Assembly: GCF_903819435.1 (NCBI RefSeq)
Contig: NZ_CAIJDP010000079.1
Span: forward strand, 62,001 to 126,000
Origin: Flavobacterium salmonis
GTDB taxonomy: Bacteria > Bacteroidota > Bacteroidia > Flavobacteriales > Flavobacteriaceae
Direction: 5' to 3'
Length of the DNA: 64,000 bases
Every line of letters begins with the position of its first letter. Position 1 is the first letter of the stretch. The notes under the pieces are model-generated. The model had not been told where the DNA came from. It ran no database searches and was given only the letters and a program-made list of their open reading frames with translations. Of the stretch, positions 36,980-49,075 are shown piece after piece. The position numbers were made by a program, and so were the translations under genes.

Positions 36980-37275
36980 AAAAAAGTGGTTGGTTAGTAA
37001 AGTTGTTTAATTGGATAGACATTATTAAATCTTACAAATGAACAGCATCAATATCTATTTTTGTTAAATTAAATTATGAATACAGTATTTTAAATGCCAA
37101 TTTTTTAATAATAATTCTATCTTGCGTCAAAAATATTTTAATAAAACAATAACGGCTTTTAAATTTTGGTCATTATGCATGTTTACACGGATTGCGATTG
37201 ACTCATTCTGTTTTTAAGATTATTTTTAAACTCAAATAACACTTTACTACCAAAAACTAAAAACTATAATCGGTA
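36980..37275. other. Divergent gap between pectinesterase and its regulator
   Basis: About 300 bases without a coding frame. It must carry both promoters, as the two genes face away from each other, but no clear element was found. Confidence 0.35.
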
Positions 37276-40200
37276 ATGAAAAAACTTCTATTGATTAAAT
37301 TTTCAATTACATTTTTATTCATCATTTCAACAAATGAAATAGTGTCGCAGATAAAATGCAAAATAGAAAATTACTCTACAGAGGACGGACTTTCCCATGA
37401 TGCCATTGCCTATACGATGAAGGACAAGGAAGGTTTTATGTGGTTCGCCACCTGGGATGGAATAAATAGATTTGATGGTAAAAATTTCATTACTTACAAA
37501 GCAACTGCCGGCGATAATAGCAGCCTGAATAATAACCGTATTGCGTTAATCAAGGAAGATGCTTCCGGATATATATGGCTTAAGGCCTATGATCGTCAGA
37601 TCTACAGATTCGACAAAAGCACCGAATCGTTTCTTTCTATCGCAAACATTTTAGGAACCACTAAAATTGATTTTGATAATGTTTTTCCAACCAGCAATGG
37701 GAATGTTTGGCTGACAACTATGAATAAAGGTATTTTTCTGATACAAAAAAAATCAAGTAGTCAAATAAAAACCAGACATTTCTGGCAAAATAAAAAATCA
37801 AGTTTTTTATTGGCTTCAAATAATTTAAATTTTTTATTTAAAGACGCGGATAATTCTGTTTGGGTGGGTTCTGATAAGGGATTAGATCATATAACAGCAT
37901 CTAAAAGTCAGGAATACCAAACAAAAAATATAATAAAAAATAGTAATATAAAATGTCTTATTATACCGGATAATAATGTTTGGTTTGGAACTGATGAAGG
38001 TGTACTGATTCGTTATGATAAAATTCGTAAAAGCTATTGGAAAACTGCTATCGCTAAAAAAAGTATAGATGCAATTATAAAATCAAAAACAGAAAATTTA
38101 TTATTCCTAACTACTTCATCGGGTGAGTTAATTACATTTAATACTAAAACCTTAAAAATAGAATCAATTGATAAAATTTCTGATGCACCAATCTATAAAA
38201 TTTATCAGGACAGTCGAGGTATACTGTGGATTGAACCCAAAAAACATGGCGTTTTTATGGTTTATCCAAAAGAAAAAAGGAATCGTTTTTTTTTCTCAGC
38301 AAACAGATGCTACTTTTCTTGACCTAAAACATAGTTTCGGTTTTTTTGAGGACAATTTCAACAGGGTCTGGATAAAATTAAAAGGGGGGTGGATTTGGGT
38401 ATTACAACGAGAAAACCAATACATTAGATTACTTTCTGAATAAACCTGGAGATGAAAATCAGAAATTTTCAAATATTGTTTCCAGTATGTATTTTGATCC
38501 TTCAGGAATTCTTTGGCTTAGTACGGACGACAGAAGTATTAATAAAATTATTTTTCAAAAAAACACTTTTGAACATCATCTTTTAGTTCTGGGCAGTAAA
38601 ATTAAATCTGAAAATGAAATCAGAGCTGTTTTTGCAGATGAAGAGAATAGATTATGGCTTGCGTCAAAAGCAGCGAAAGTAAAAGTGTATCGGGGAAATG
38701 AAGAATTGAAAAATCCGTTTATCAATTATAAGACAGATGAAATTGGTCATATATACTCCATCATCGGAGATAGGAAAGGAAATATCTGGTTAGGAACAAA
38801 AGGAAATGGTCTGTTTAAAGCAACTCCTGTCAACACACAACATTCTCAATATGTATTAAAGCAATTTAAAGCAGATCAAAACAATCCAAAAAGTATAAGC
38901 AGCAACCAAATCTATTCTATTTTAGAAGATAAAAAAGGCCGTATTTGGGTAGCTACCTATGATAATGGAATCAATTTACTGGAAGAAAATCAGGGACAAT
39001 TTAGTTTTATACATCAATTTAAAAATTATCCGGTTACAGAATTCAGCAAAGTAAGATACCGGGCAGAAGGTTATAAAGGCCAAATCTGGGTGGCCACAAC
39101 AAATGGATTACTGACTTTTGATCCCGACAATTACAATCCGGATAAAATAAAATTTTCGAGATATAGAAAGATTTCCAGTGATAAATTTAGTCTGGGCAGC
39201 AATGATGTAGTATTTATTTACAAGGATTCAGAAGCTAAAATGTGGATTTCGACAGCGGGAGGCGGACTTAATCAGGCGATTGAAAAAGGAAATGATTTAA
39301 AATTTATAAATTTTGCAAAAAAAGATGGCTTACCCAGTGATTTTATTCTGAGTATGGCAGAAGATGATGAGAAAAATTTATGGCTAGCGACTGAAAATGG
39401 TATTTCAAAATTCAATTTATTAAATCAGACCTTTAGTAATTATGATTCCAATGACGGATTGCAAAAAACCGGATTTTCTGAGTCGGCAGGTTTAAAGCTG
39501 TCAAATGGCAATTTGATTTTTGGCTCTAGGAATGGATATTTAACTTTCAATCCAAAGAAAATAAAAAATCAAAAAAATACCGTAAAAATGGTTTTTACCA
39601 ATTTTGAGATCAACAATAAAAATGCAAATGTAAAGTCTCAGGAATTCTCTTTAAAAGCAGACATAAATTACAATAATAACATAGAGTTAGATTATACTAA
39701 AAACACAATTAGTATTTATTACACGGTTTTAGATTACAGATCTGGAAACAAACAATTGTATGCTTACCGTTTAAAAGGTTTGGATAATACATGGCATGAA
39801 GTAAAAAATCAGAAAAAAGCAACCTTTACCAATTTACCGCCAGGAGATTACGAGTTCGAAGTAAAATGTTTAAGTACGGATTTATATGCAAATATTCCTC
39901 AAAAGAATTTATCGTTTACGATTACTCCCCCATTTTGGAAAACCAATTTGGCTTATTTTTTATATACAGTTCTCTTTATTATTCTGCTGGAAATTTCAAG
40001 AAGAATAGTTTATTCTATGATTCAATTGCAAAATAAAGTTGTGGTTGAACAAAAAATGACCGAATTAAAACTGAATTTTTTTACTAATATATCACATGAA
40101 TTAAGGACTCCCCTAACCTTGATTGTGAACCCTATAAATGAGATTGCAAAAAATGAACAATTAAGCGATTTAGGAAGTGAATATATCGAAACAGCGCGAA

Positions 40201-41651
40201 AAAATTCTAATCGGTTAGTACGTTTTGTAAATCAGTTACTTGATTTTAGAAAAGTTCAGAGCGGCAATGAAGAACTCCATATTGAACCCATAGAATTGGT
40301 TTCATTTGTAAATGAAATCAATAGTTTGTTTTCTCAGGCAATCCGTGAAAAAAATATAAAAATTAAAACACTATCCAATTCTGAAACGCTTCCTGTAAAT
40401 CTGGACAAAGAAAAAATGGATATTATCCTTTATAATTTATTATCTAATGCTGTTAAATTTTCCCCAAATGATAGTAATATCACGGTTGAACTTAAGGTAG
40501 AAAATAAGCACATCTTAAAAATTAATGTCACAGATCAGGGAGCCGGAGTCGATGAAACTAATCTTAAAGATATCTTTAAGCTTTATTATGAAACTGACAC
40601 CGCCAAAAATAAAATTGCAGGAACCGGGATTGGCTTAGCACTTTGTAAAGAATATGTTCATTTGCATCAGGGAACTATTTATGCCGTCAATAACGAAAAC
40701 AAAGGTCTTACAGTTTGCATAGAAATAGATTTAAACAAGCCTGTTTTTCAAAATAGCAATTACAAATTAGAGTTGTCAGAAGAAAAACAAAAAAATATCC
40801 CCGCTCCTAACAAACTAAACAATGAAAGACAACTAGTTGAAAACAATTATAATGCTAAGTTTCCTGTGGTTCTTATAGTAGAAGATAACCCTGAATTGAG
40901 GTCCTTTCTAAAGAGTCAGTTACAGCCATTTTATAGCATTTTAGAAGCTGAAAACGGAAACGAAGGCTTTGCAATAGCCACAAATAAACTTCCGGATTTA
41001 ATTATCAGCGATATTATGATGCCAGAAATGGATGGTATTGAATTACTTGATGCTCTAAAAAATACCACAGAAACCAGTCATATTCCGGTTATTTTATTGA
41101 CTGCTAAGTTATCTGTAGAAAGTAAGATTCAAGGATTGAATTATGGAGCTGATTATTATATAACTAAACCTTTTGATACAGATTTTCTATTGGCTTCTAT
41201 CGAAAATTTAATTAAATACAGAAAGAAAATATTTGAAAGTTTACAAACTGATGCAAAAACAATTACACTTGAACCAGGAGAAATAGTTATTACAACAAAA
41301 GATGAACAGTTTTTAAAAGATAGTATTGCTATAGTAGAAAATGGTTTAACAGATTCAAAATTCAACATTGATATCATAGCAAAAACTATTAATATGTCAA
41401 GAGTAACTTTTAACCGAAAATTTAAAAGTCTCACGCAAATGACACCAGTAGAATTTGTCAGCGAAATGCGTCTAAAAAGAGCCAGACAATATCTGGATGC
41501 CGGTGAAACTGACATTGCAAACATTGCATATAAAGTTGGATTTAATGGCGCAGGGTATTTCAGCACCTGCTTTAAGGAGTTTTACAAGATATCTCCTTCT
41601 GAATATGTGAGACAAAACAATAGCATTACAAAAAGACATCTGGATAAATAA
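37276..41651 (+). pseudogene. Hybrid two-component regulator (HTCS) with two homopolymer frameshifts
   Basis: Three frames join into one protein of about 1458 codons. The first (from 37276) runs into a 9-T run at 38286-38294, the second into a 6-G run at 38384-38389, and the third goes on to 41651. Removing one T and one G restores a single frame (KLKGGGFGYYNEKTNT at the second join). Domains: signal peptide, Reg_prop propellers, Y_Y_Y, membrane helix, HisKA (NISHELRTPLTL), HATPase_c (NAVKFSPNDS), receiver (ISDIMMPEMDG) and AraC (GFNGAGYFSTCFKEFYK). It is divergent from the pectinesterase, so pectin sensing is likely. As written, neither sensor nor kinase is joined correctly. The gene may be dead, phase-variable, or miscalled at homopolymers. 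Confidence 0.85.
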
Positions 41652-42118
41652 CATACTCATCTCATAATCAAATAAGAAACAATCAGTCAATTAAAAAAGT
41701 TGTTTTTAATAAATAAAGAAGCCTCAAAGTCTAAAAATCTTCTTACCTTAACGTTAGGAATAATCTGAGTATTAAAAAATGCCATTTAAATTTGTCAAAC
41801 AATGAAATGTGAAAGCATTTTTGTACCGTGTTGAAAAATTAAGCGCAACTTTTCTTGTAATTATGTTTTTTAAGTCTATTTAGTTGTTAATGAGTGTTTT
41901 GTAAAAATAATAATGACTAAAAAAAATTGGAATATAAAGATTTGGTATTAAATTTGCACCGCCAAAATGCAGATTTATTCGATAAAATGCATGAATTATA
42001 TTCCCGTAATTTTACTGTGATTTTCAAATTTCAATAAAATAACAATTAAGAAATAATATCATTTTGTATTTTAAATACTAACTGAGAATATAGCGAATTC
42101 CCCAAAAAAAAAGCAAAG
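41652..42118. other. Gene-free region before the multi-PAS kinase
   Basis: About 470 AT-rich bases with no gene. Near its end is a good Bacteroidetes promoter (listed separately), leaving a leader of about 155 bases. Confidence 0.4.
41927..41956 (+). promoter_or_regulatory. Bacteroidetes-type promoter of the multi-PAS kinase
   Basis: TTG at 41927-41929, a 19-base spacer, then TAAATTTG at 41949-41956 (TAnnTTTG). Confidence 0.6.
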
Positions 42119-45100
42119 ATGAATGTAAAAGAAAATGAAGGAGAATATCATAAACTACCTTTTTTGAATTCTAAAATAAAAATTACCATTACGACCGCAA
42201 TTTTATATATTATCATTGCGAAAGCTTCCGGATTTTCATTTGTTCCTGAAATAAATATAGCTCCCTTTTTCCCTGCCGTCGGTTTTAGCATAGCCGCATT
42301 GATTATTTTAGGAAGAAAGGCGATATTTGGCGTACTATTGGGAAGTTTCATATTTTCGTTGTTGGCATTTCAACCCTATCTTCGAGGTGCTGCAACTTTT
42401 GAGGAATTAGTTAAACCCTTGTCTTTTTGTGTTTTAAGACCGCTCATTATTGGTTTAAATGCTATTGTCGTATCCCGTTTAACCCAGTTGTGGTGCAAAA
42501 CTAAGTACCCTTTTGACAAAGGAATAAATGTATTATATTTCACTTTTGCTTGTCTGATTGGAGGTTTCATTAGTGTATCTCTTGGTATAGTTTCACTTGC
42601 AGTCACTCCCTATGTCAATATGAACAATTTCATGGCAATTTGGAGTAATCTGTTTAGATCTAATATTTTGGGAGCCATTCTGTTTACCCCTTTTGTGCTT
42701 TCCTGGCTATACAAAAAGCAACAAATTACGAAGTGGACTTCAAGTAAAAAAATAGAGGCTATTGTATTGACTTTACTTACAACAGCTACCTCAATATTTG
42801 TTTTTACGGGCAATGTACAAAATGAGTCTATTATCTTTTTTTTCCTTATATGGGCTGCTTATCGATTTGACCTGAAAGCCATAACCTTCGTAGCTTTAAT
42901 AGTAACTATCATTTCGTTATATTGTACATCCGTGTATTCGGATGAACCTGTCAATAACTATTGGATTCATAGCTATTTTATGTTGCAGCTATTTCTTTTT
43001 GTTAATTTAGTTTCCATAATGTTTCTATACGGCACCCTGGAAGAAAAACGTAACAAAGCCAACAAATTAGGTGAAAGCGAATATAAACTTAATATTGAAA
43101 AAAACATTTTGGAAGCTACTATCCAAAGTCCAAATGGCATCAGTATATTTACCTTGGATACTAACTTTAATTATATCAATTTTAACTCAACTCACAAAGA
43201 TAATGTGAGAAACTTATACGGTTTTGAGATTGAAACTGGAGGTAATTTGTTTGAATATATTAAGGATCCTAAAGTACAAAAGGATGCCATGAAAATTTAC
43301 CAATCTGTTCTAAACGGAAATATACATATAGAAGAGGATAAAGAAGAAAATCATCTTGGAGATTATTGGAATAACTTCATATCACCTATAATGGATAAAA
43401 ACAGCACCATTATTGGGATAAGTACAATTTCTATCAATGCAACGAAACAGAAATTAAACGAAATAGAATTAGAAAAAAATAACCGTATTTTAAACGGGCG
43501 GATAAAAGAGATAACATGTTTACAGAATATTTTCGAAATTAACAGCAATAATGCACTTTCAATGACTGATATCATTGCCAGCTGTGTAAAAATAATTCCG
43601 GAAGCATTTCAATTTCCGGAAAATACCAATTGCAGAATCATTATCCCGGGACATGAATACATTGCCAAAGACAAAAAAACATATTGGAATGCCCGGAAAA
43701 ATATAATACTCAATAAAGAGGAATATGGTATTCTGGAGATAGGCTGTTGCAAAGAAAAAGAGTGTGTTGATAGTTATTTATCGGAAGAAATGGATTTATT
43801 AGGAGCCATTGCTAATATTTTATCGAAATCATTTGAAAATCATTTTGCCGAAGAAAATCTAAAAATAAGCGAAGAAAAATTCCGATCATTTTTTGAGAAC
43901 ATTATGGATGTATATTTTATGTCTACTCTTGAAGGTGATCTTTATGAAGTTAGTCCCTCTATTTACGATTATCTGGGCTATACAAGAACAGAAATGCTCT
44001 CCATAAATATGGGAGATTTATATGTTAATCCGGATGACAGAAAAAAACTGAAACAGGAACTACTGGCAAATGGCGAAGTGAAAGATTACGAGATTGAGTT
44101 GATGAAAAAAAATGGACAGGTTAGTTCTTTTGCGATGACTGCAAAAATAATTTCAAAAGGAAAAGAAAAGATATCCCATTTTGAAGGTTCTGTTCGTTGT
44201 CTGGATGAATGGAAAGAAAATCAATTATTAATTAGAGAACAACATCGAAAAATAAAAAAAAGTGAACAGGACTTCCGTATCCTGTTTGAAAATGTTCAGG
44301 ATGTTTTTTTTAAAACTGATTTAAAAACGGACATAATATTAGATGTAAGCCCGTCATGCAGCTATTTCAATGGCATTACAAGAGAAGAGCTTATTGGGCA
44401 ATCGATCTATAATATATATCCGGATGTTGAACAATTAAAACAAATGGCAGAAATAATAGTTTCTGGACATGAGATTAGTGATTATAACAATGAAATAATT
44501 ATAAAAAACCAACATTATTATGTATCTATTAATGCTAAATTAATTTGTGATGCACAGGGCAAACCTGAATATTTAGTAGGAGCTTTGAGAAACATTACTG
44601 AACGAAGAGTGGCTGAAGAAAATCTAAAAATAAGCGAAGAAAACTATCGTATAATTTTTGAGAGTGTTCAGGATGTATTTTTCAAAACAGACTTGAAAAC
44701 CAAAACGATATTGGATGTAAGTCCATCATGCAGGTATTTCAATGGTATTACCAGAGAAGAACTGATTGGACAAAAAATGTCAATCATATATAATAACAAG
44801 CCTCAAATGCGATTGATGTTTAATGAGGTGGCTACCGAACGAAAAATTATTGATTTTAACAATGAAATAATAATAAAAGGAAAATTGTTTTATGTCTCAA
44901 TTAATGCTAAAATCATTTATGACGAGAATGATGAACCTGAATTTGCAGTAGGATCTATAAGAGATATTACAGAGCGCAGACTTGCAGAAGAAAATCTAAA
45001 ATTGAGTGAAGAAAAATTCAGATCTATCTATGAAAGTTTTGAAGATATTTATTTTAAAAGGGATTTACAAGGTATTGTTTTAGAAATCAGTCCATCAGTA

Positions 45101-46831
45101 GAAAAATATTTCGATTTGAGTCGGGAATCAGTAATCAGTAAAAACTATAACGACTTTTGTTATGATCGTACTGAATCTGACAAATTTTATCAAACCCTTA
45201 TTAAAGAAAAAGAAGTTAATGATTTTGAACAACGCTTTGTAACTTCTAAGGGAGAAATTTTGTACTTTTCAATAAATGCCAAGTTACGATACAGCGACGA
45301 GGGCGAACTTGCCTTTGTAGAAGGAACTATGCGTAATGTTAATGAAAGAAAAAAAACAGAATTGGTAATAGCATTAGCAAATGAAAAAATTAAGGAAAGC
45401 GAAAAAAAATACAGAACTATTTTTGAGAGTGTTAATGATGTCTTTTTTAGAGCATCTGTAAAAGATCAGAAAATAATTGACATTAGCCCTTCTTGCTCCT
45501 ATTTTAATATCAAAGAAGAAGAAGTTATTGGCAGTAATTTTGGAGATTTTTATCATAATCTTGATGATAGGCTATATATACTCGAAGAACTTAATAGTGT
45601 TGGAGAAATAAAGAATTATCATGTAGAAATAGTAGTGCATTCTAAATTGTATACTGTTTCAATCAATGCAAGAATTATTTATGATGAAAATAACTTGCCT
45701 GAGTACATTGTTGGTTCTATCCGTGATATAACTGATAAAATTGAAGCCAAAGAAAATCTAAAAGTCAGTGAGGAAAAATTTCGATCCATTTATGAAAATT
45801 TCCAGGATATTTATATGAAAACGACTATTGACGGAATTCTGCTTGATGTGAGCCCATCGTTTGAAAAGAATTTTCAGATTCCTCGCTCGGAATTTATGGG
45901 CACTTCGGTTTTTGATTATTATCCAAACAAAAAAAATAAAGAATTATTATTAAAAAAATTAAGAACACAGGGTCATATTTCTGATTTTGATGTACAGTTA
46001 TATGACTCTTCAGGAAATCCTGTATATTTCTCCATAAATGCACATCTTTTATATGATGAACAAGGGTTTCCGGTAAACATTGAAGGGACATTGAGAAATA
46101 TTAATGAACGAAGACACATGCAGGATGAAATGCTTACCAAAAATAGAAAATTAGAATTTCAAAATACCGAGCTGGAGCAATTCGCCTATATCGCATCCCA
46201 TGATTTACAAGAGCCGTTAATCACTGTGAGTCACTGTTCAGAATTATTAGAAGAAGAATTAGCAGGAAAACTGGATGAAGATCAACAACATTATTTAACT
46301 TTTATTCGTAGTTCCACTTCCCGTATGCAGCTATTGGTAAAAGGACTTTTAGACTATTCCAGAATCGGAAAAGAAAGAAAAACAAGTATAATAGATTGCA
46401 ACACAATTGTATCGGAAGTAGTTTTGGATATGAAAAGCAGCATAGACGAAAGTAATGCAGTGATAGAATATGAAAACTTGCCTAAAATTGAAGCTAATGC
46501 TACCGAAATGAGGCAGTTATTTCAAAATATGATCAGTAATGCTATTAAATTCAGAAAAAGAGAATTCAGCCCAAAAGTAAAAATAACAGCAGTAATGGAA
46601 GATAAAAAATGGGTGTTTTCTGTCGCTGACAATGGTATCGGAATCAAAAAAGAAGATACCGATAAAGTTTTTGTAATTTTCAAAAGATTACATAATCGTA
46701 ATGAATATCAGGGAACAGGTATAGGTTTGTCACATTGTAAAAAAATAATTGAACAGCATAATGGCAGGATTTGGGTAGAATCAAAATATAATGAAGGAAG
46801 TACTTTTAAATGGACATTGCCGTTAAATTAA
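42119..46831 (+). CDS. MASE1 sensor histidine kinase with about seven PAS domains
   Basis: The 1570-residue protein begins with a MASE1-type membrane sensor of about eight helices (residues 20-310), then a PAS domain (about 335-445), a GAF-like segment (about 470-580) and six PAS/PAC modules (about 580-1345). It ends in HisKA with H1361 in IASHDLQEPLITV and HATPase_c (NAIKFRKREF, DNGIGIKKED, GTGIGLS). The PAS modules share repeated text such as EENLKISEE, QDVFFKTDLKT and DVSPSC, so several arose by tandem duplication. The kinase end is of the bacteriophytochrome group, which commonly signals to a single-domain response regulator; one follows 37 bases downstream. Ligands are unknown. Confidence 0.9.
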   Translation: MNVKENEGEYHKLPFLNSKIKITITTAILYIIIAKASGFSFVPEINIAPFFPAVGFSIAALIILGRKAIFGVLLGSFIFSLLAFQPYLRGAATFEELVKPLSFCVLRPLIIGLNAIVVSRLTQLWCKTKYPFDKGINVLYFTFACLIGGFISVSLGIVSLAVTPYVNMNNFMAIWSNLFRSNILGAILFTPFVLSWLYKKQQITKWTSSKKIEAIVLTLLTTATSIFVFTGNVQNESIIFFFLIWAAYRFDLKAITFVALIVTIISLYCTSVYSDEPVNNYWIHSYFMLQLFLFVNLVSIMFLYGTLEEKRNKANKLGESEYKLNIEKNILEATIQSPNGISIFTLDTNFNYINFNSTHKDNVRNLYGFEIETGGNLFEYIKDPKVQKDAMKIYQSVLNGNIHIEEDKEENHLGDYWNNFISPIMDKNSTIIGISTISINATKQKLNEIELEKNNRILNGRIKEITCLQNIFEINSNNALSMTDIIASCVKIIPEAFQFPENTNCRIIIPGHEYIAKDKKTYWNARKNIILNKEEYGILEIGCCKEKECVDSYLSEEMDLLGAIANILSKSFENHFAEENLKISEEKFRSFFENIMDVYFMSTLEGDLYEVSPSIYDYLGYTRTEMLSINMGDLYVNPDDRKKLKQELLANGEVKDYEIELMKKNGQVSSFAMTAKIISKGKEKISHFEGSVRCLDEWKENQLLIREQHRKIKKSEQDFRILFENVQDVFFKTDLKTDIILDVSPSCSYFNGITREELIGQSIYNIYPDVEQLKQMAEIIVSGHEISDYNNEIIIKNQHYYVSINAKLICDAQGKPEYLVGALRNITERRVAEENLKISEENYRIIFESVQDVFFKTDLKTKTILDVSPSCRYFNGITREELIGQKMSIIYNNKPQMRLMFNEVATERKIIDFNNEIIIKGKLFYVSINAKIIYDENDEPEFAVGSIRDITERRLAEENLKLSEEKFRSIYESFEDIYFKRDLQGIVLEISPSVEKYFDLSRESVISKNYNDFCYDRTESDKFYQTLIKEKEVNDFEQRFVTSKGEILYFSINAKLRYSDEGELAFVEGTMRNVNERKKTELVIALANEKIKESEKKYRTIFESVNDVFFRASVKDQKIIDISPSCSYFNIKEEEVIGSNFGDFYHNLDDRLYILEELNSVGEIKNYHVEIVVHSKLYTVSINARIIYDENNLPEYIVGSIRDITDKIEAKENLKVSEEKFRSIYENFQDIYMKTTIDGILLDVSPSFEKNFQIPRSEFMGTSVFDYYPNKKNKELLLKKLRTQGHISDFDVQLYDSSGNPVYFSINAHLLYDEQGFPVNIEGTLRNINERRHMQDEMLTKNRKLEFQNTELEQFAYIASHDLQEPLITVSHCSELLEEELAGKLDEDQQHYLTFIRSSTSRMQLLVKGLLDYSRIGKERKTSIIDCNTIVSEVVLDMKSSIDESNAVIEYENLPKIEANATEMRQLFQNMISNAIKFRKREFSPKVKITAVMEDKKWVFSVADNGIGIKKEDTDKVFVIFKRLHNRNEYQGTGIGLSHCKKIIEQHNGRIWVESKYNEGSTFKWTLPLN

Positions 46832-46868
46832 GAATATAAAAGGGAGAGAACAATCTAGTGATTAAAAA

Positions 46869-47309
46869 ATGAAAAATAAATTGAACTGCGTTCTATTGAT
46901 AGATGATGACTTTGCCACAAATTTTATTAATAAAAAGATCGTCCAGAAGGCAAATATAACAGAGCATATTCAAGTAGCATTAAACGGAAAAGAAGCTATT
47001 GACTACCTATGCAATAAAGGAAAATTTGAATCTCAGGAAACAATAAATCCACAACCTCAATTAGTTTTTTTGGATATTAATATGCCGGTAATGGATGGTT
47101 GGGAATTTATTAAAAGCTATAAAATTTTAGTATCTGATGAAAGAAAAAAAGAAATTAGAATCATAATGCTTACCAGTTCATTTAATCCGGCGGACAAAGC
47201 CAAAGCAGATACTATAGAAGAGATAGCAGATTACAGACAAAAAACTTTAAACGTCGCAATGCTCCATGAAGTTATAAAAAAGCACTTTCCAAATCAATCA
47301 GAAGAATAA
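46869..47309 (+). CDS. Single-domain response regulator, partner of the multi-PAS kinase
   Basis: A 146-residue receiver domain: acidic pair in LLIDDDFAT, phospho-acceptor D69 in LVFLDINMPVMDGWEF, Thr/Ser in MLTSS. The usual KP pair near the end is replaced by RQKTLN, so the Lys is kept but the Pro is lost. It lies 37 bases after the kinase, almost certainly co-transcribed. Confidence 0.9.
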   Translation: MKNKLNCVLLIDDDFATNFINKKIVQKANITEHIQVALNGKEAIDYLCNKGKFESQETINPQPQLVFLDINMPVMDGWEFIKSYKILVSDERKKEIRIIMLTSSFNPADKAKADTIEEIADYRQKTLNVAMLHEVIKKHFPNQSEE

Positions 47310-47348
47310 AAAAGTCGTGGCGAAGTTTTTTAAATTTAACATATAAAA

Positions 47349-47380
47349 AAAGCCCAATTTCATAAAAAAAGAAATGGGCA
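47349..47380 (-). terminator. Hairpin terminator between convergent genes
   Basis: GCCCA(A)TTTC pairs with GAAATGGGC with one bulge. The better T-run is on the minus strand, serving the gene at 47490, but it may stop both. Confidence 0.65.
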
Positions 47381-47489
47381 ATTTATAAATTATTCAACTC
47401 AATTCTAATGAATTGGTTTGATTAGTATTTTAGATTTTTAAAGTATTAACCTATCTTAAATTCTTAAATACAGAGAGGTTAAATCAATC

Positions 47490-47942
47490 TTACATTTCGT
47501 TCAAGTCATTGAACTCGTGTAATGATTTCAATGTACCTTCATAAAACAAAATTGCAGCGATTAGATTTGCCTTGTCTGAATAAGGCATCATTTTTCTCTG
47601 AAATTCTACTGTTGTATCTAAGAATGTTGTTGTACCAACTGCTTGGTTATCTAAGGTTTTCTTGTGTTCACTATCGTCTGGAATACCTAAATCAGACATG
47701 GTAACACCTGGTTTTGTAACTAATGCGATGTAAGGAAGCGTTTTTACTAAAACTTTAATACGCTCAATGTATAACTCCAAAAGTTCTCCTTTTTGCATAC
47801 CGCTCAATTCTTTTTGATCATGGTATTTACGGATTAGAGCTGTTGTACTGATAATACTTCTTGGAGCATTTTTTGCCTGTGCTGAGATAGCACCAGTCGT
47901 CAAGAAAAATAGGATACTTAGTAAAATAATTTTGCTCTTCAT
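47490..47942 (-). CDS. Secreted protein of unknown function
   Basis: A 150-residue protein with a clear signal peptide (to about 22, GAISAQA) and a helical body (SGMQKGELLELYIERIKVL, LGIPDDSEHKKTL). It looks like a conserved Flavobacteria periplasmic protein, but no family is recognised. It stands alone with its own terminator. Confidence 0.75.
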   Translation of the reverse strand: MKSKIILLSILFFLTTGAISAQAKNAPRSIISTTALIRKYHDQKELSGMQKGELLELYIERIKVLVKTLPYIALVTKPGVTMSDLGIPDDSEHKKTLDNQAVGTTTFLDTTVEFQRKMMPYSDKANLIAAILFYEGTLKSLHEFNDLNEM

Positions 47943-48111
47943 TTTATGAATCTAATTGGTTGTTAATGAAAACAAAAGTATATAAATTAACTTTAATTGC
48001 AACTTTATTGTTTTCTTTTTTTTCTTTTTTTTGAAATTAGTACAGTATTTGTTTCTAAAGTATTGTGTAATAATGAATTGTATTCAATAAAAGAAATCTA
48101 AATATCTGTTA

Positions 48112-48777
48112 TTAAAGGTTATTTTTTATTTCTTCATCCGGATTGATTATTCTAAAACGGCCAGGATACTTTTCCCATATACTTTTTTTGTTGCCATAAT
48201 AATCCATAAATTCTTCGCAAACAAAAACGGCATGCGCTGTTGACCATGCTACAACACCACAAAATTCACTTCCGGACTGGCGCTTCAATTTTTGTATCTG
48301 TTTCCCTATTTCGAAACCTAAATATTTATAAATTGTTGGAGTGTACACTTCACCGTCTTCTAAATCTTCTAATGCTTTATCAAAAGTTGTTTCTTTATCA
48401 ATAATTTGTTTGTATTTTGCCATTACAGCATATGTCAATATTGCATAGTCTATAATTTTTTCACTTTCGCAATTGTTTTTGATAAATACAAAACCAGCCG
48501 ATTCTTTGGCTTTGCTTATTTCATCATTTTTTAGATGAAATGACGCATTATTTTTTAGGGTTATTTTTTTTAAACTATCATTTATTATTTCTGTTACATA
48601 CAAGTTGTCTAATCCATAAACATTTAAAGAAGCTTTTATAAAAGCAATCGATGAGCAATTTGTGCGTTCACCTTGTTTAAAGCTTTCGAATATTTTATCT
48701 GAACTCAATTGAGAGTAAGAATTTGAATAGACAAACATTAAAAATAAAAATATTGAGGTAACAGCTTTCATTGACAT
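48112..48777 (-). CDS. Secreted protein of unknown function
   Basis: The 221-residue protein has a signal peptide (about 1-22) and a globular body containing NCSSIAFIKASLNVYG and EFCGVVAWSTAHAVFV. The single Cys-Ser near the N-terminus and a distant His-Ala are reminiscent of papain-like peptidases, but the spacing was not enough to assign it. It is not clearly linked to its neighbours. Confidence 0.65.
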   Translation of the reverse strand: MSMKAVTSIFLFLMFVYSNSYSQLSSDKIFESFKQGERTNCSSIAFIKASLNVYGLDNLYVTEIINDSLKKITLKNNASFHLKNDEISKAKESAGFVFIKNNCESEKIIDYAILTYAVMAKYKQIIDKETTFDKALEDLEDGEVYTPTIYKYLGFEIGKQIQKLKRQSGSEFCGVVAWSTAHAVFVCEEFMDYYGNKKSIWEKYPGRFRIINPDEEIKNNL

Positions 48778-49075
48778 TAATTTATAATTCTTTTCCAGGT
48801 AATTTTTGGAAAACAGACTTTACAAATCTATAAAAATCAAATCATAGTTGTTTTTTTACTTTTAACTTTTATAATAAAAATGCATAGATTGATCAAAAAT
48901 AAATCGTAAGAATAGATTATAGAGCATTAAAGGAAAGTTCTCATAATAATATTTATTTAAATTTTCCTACTAAATCAAATTTAGTATAGTAATATTATAT
49001 AATTTTCATAAATTATTTTGTAAGTTTTTATTTAATAGTTCAGGTAATTTTAATTAAATTTAAAACGATATATTT

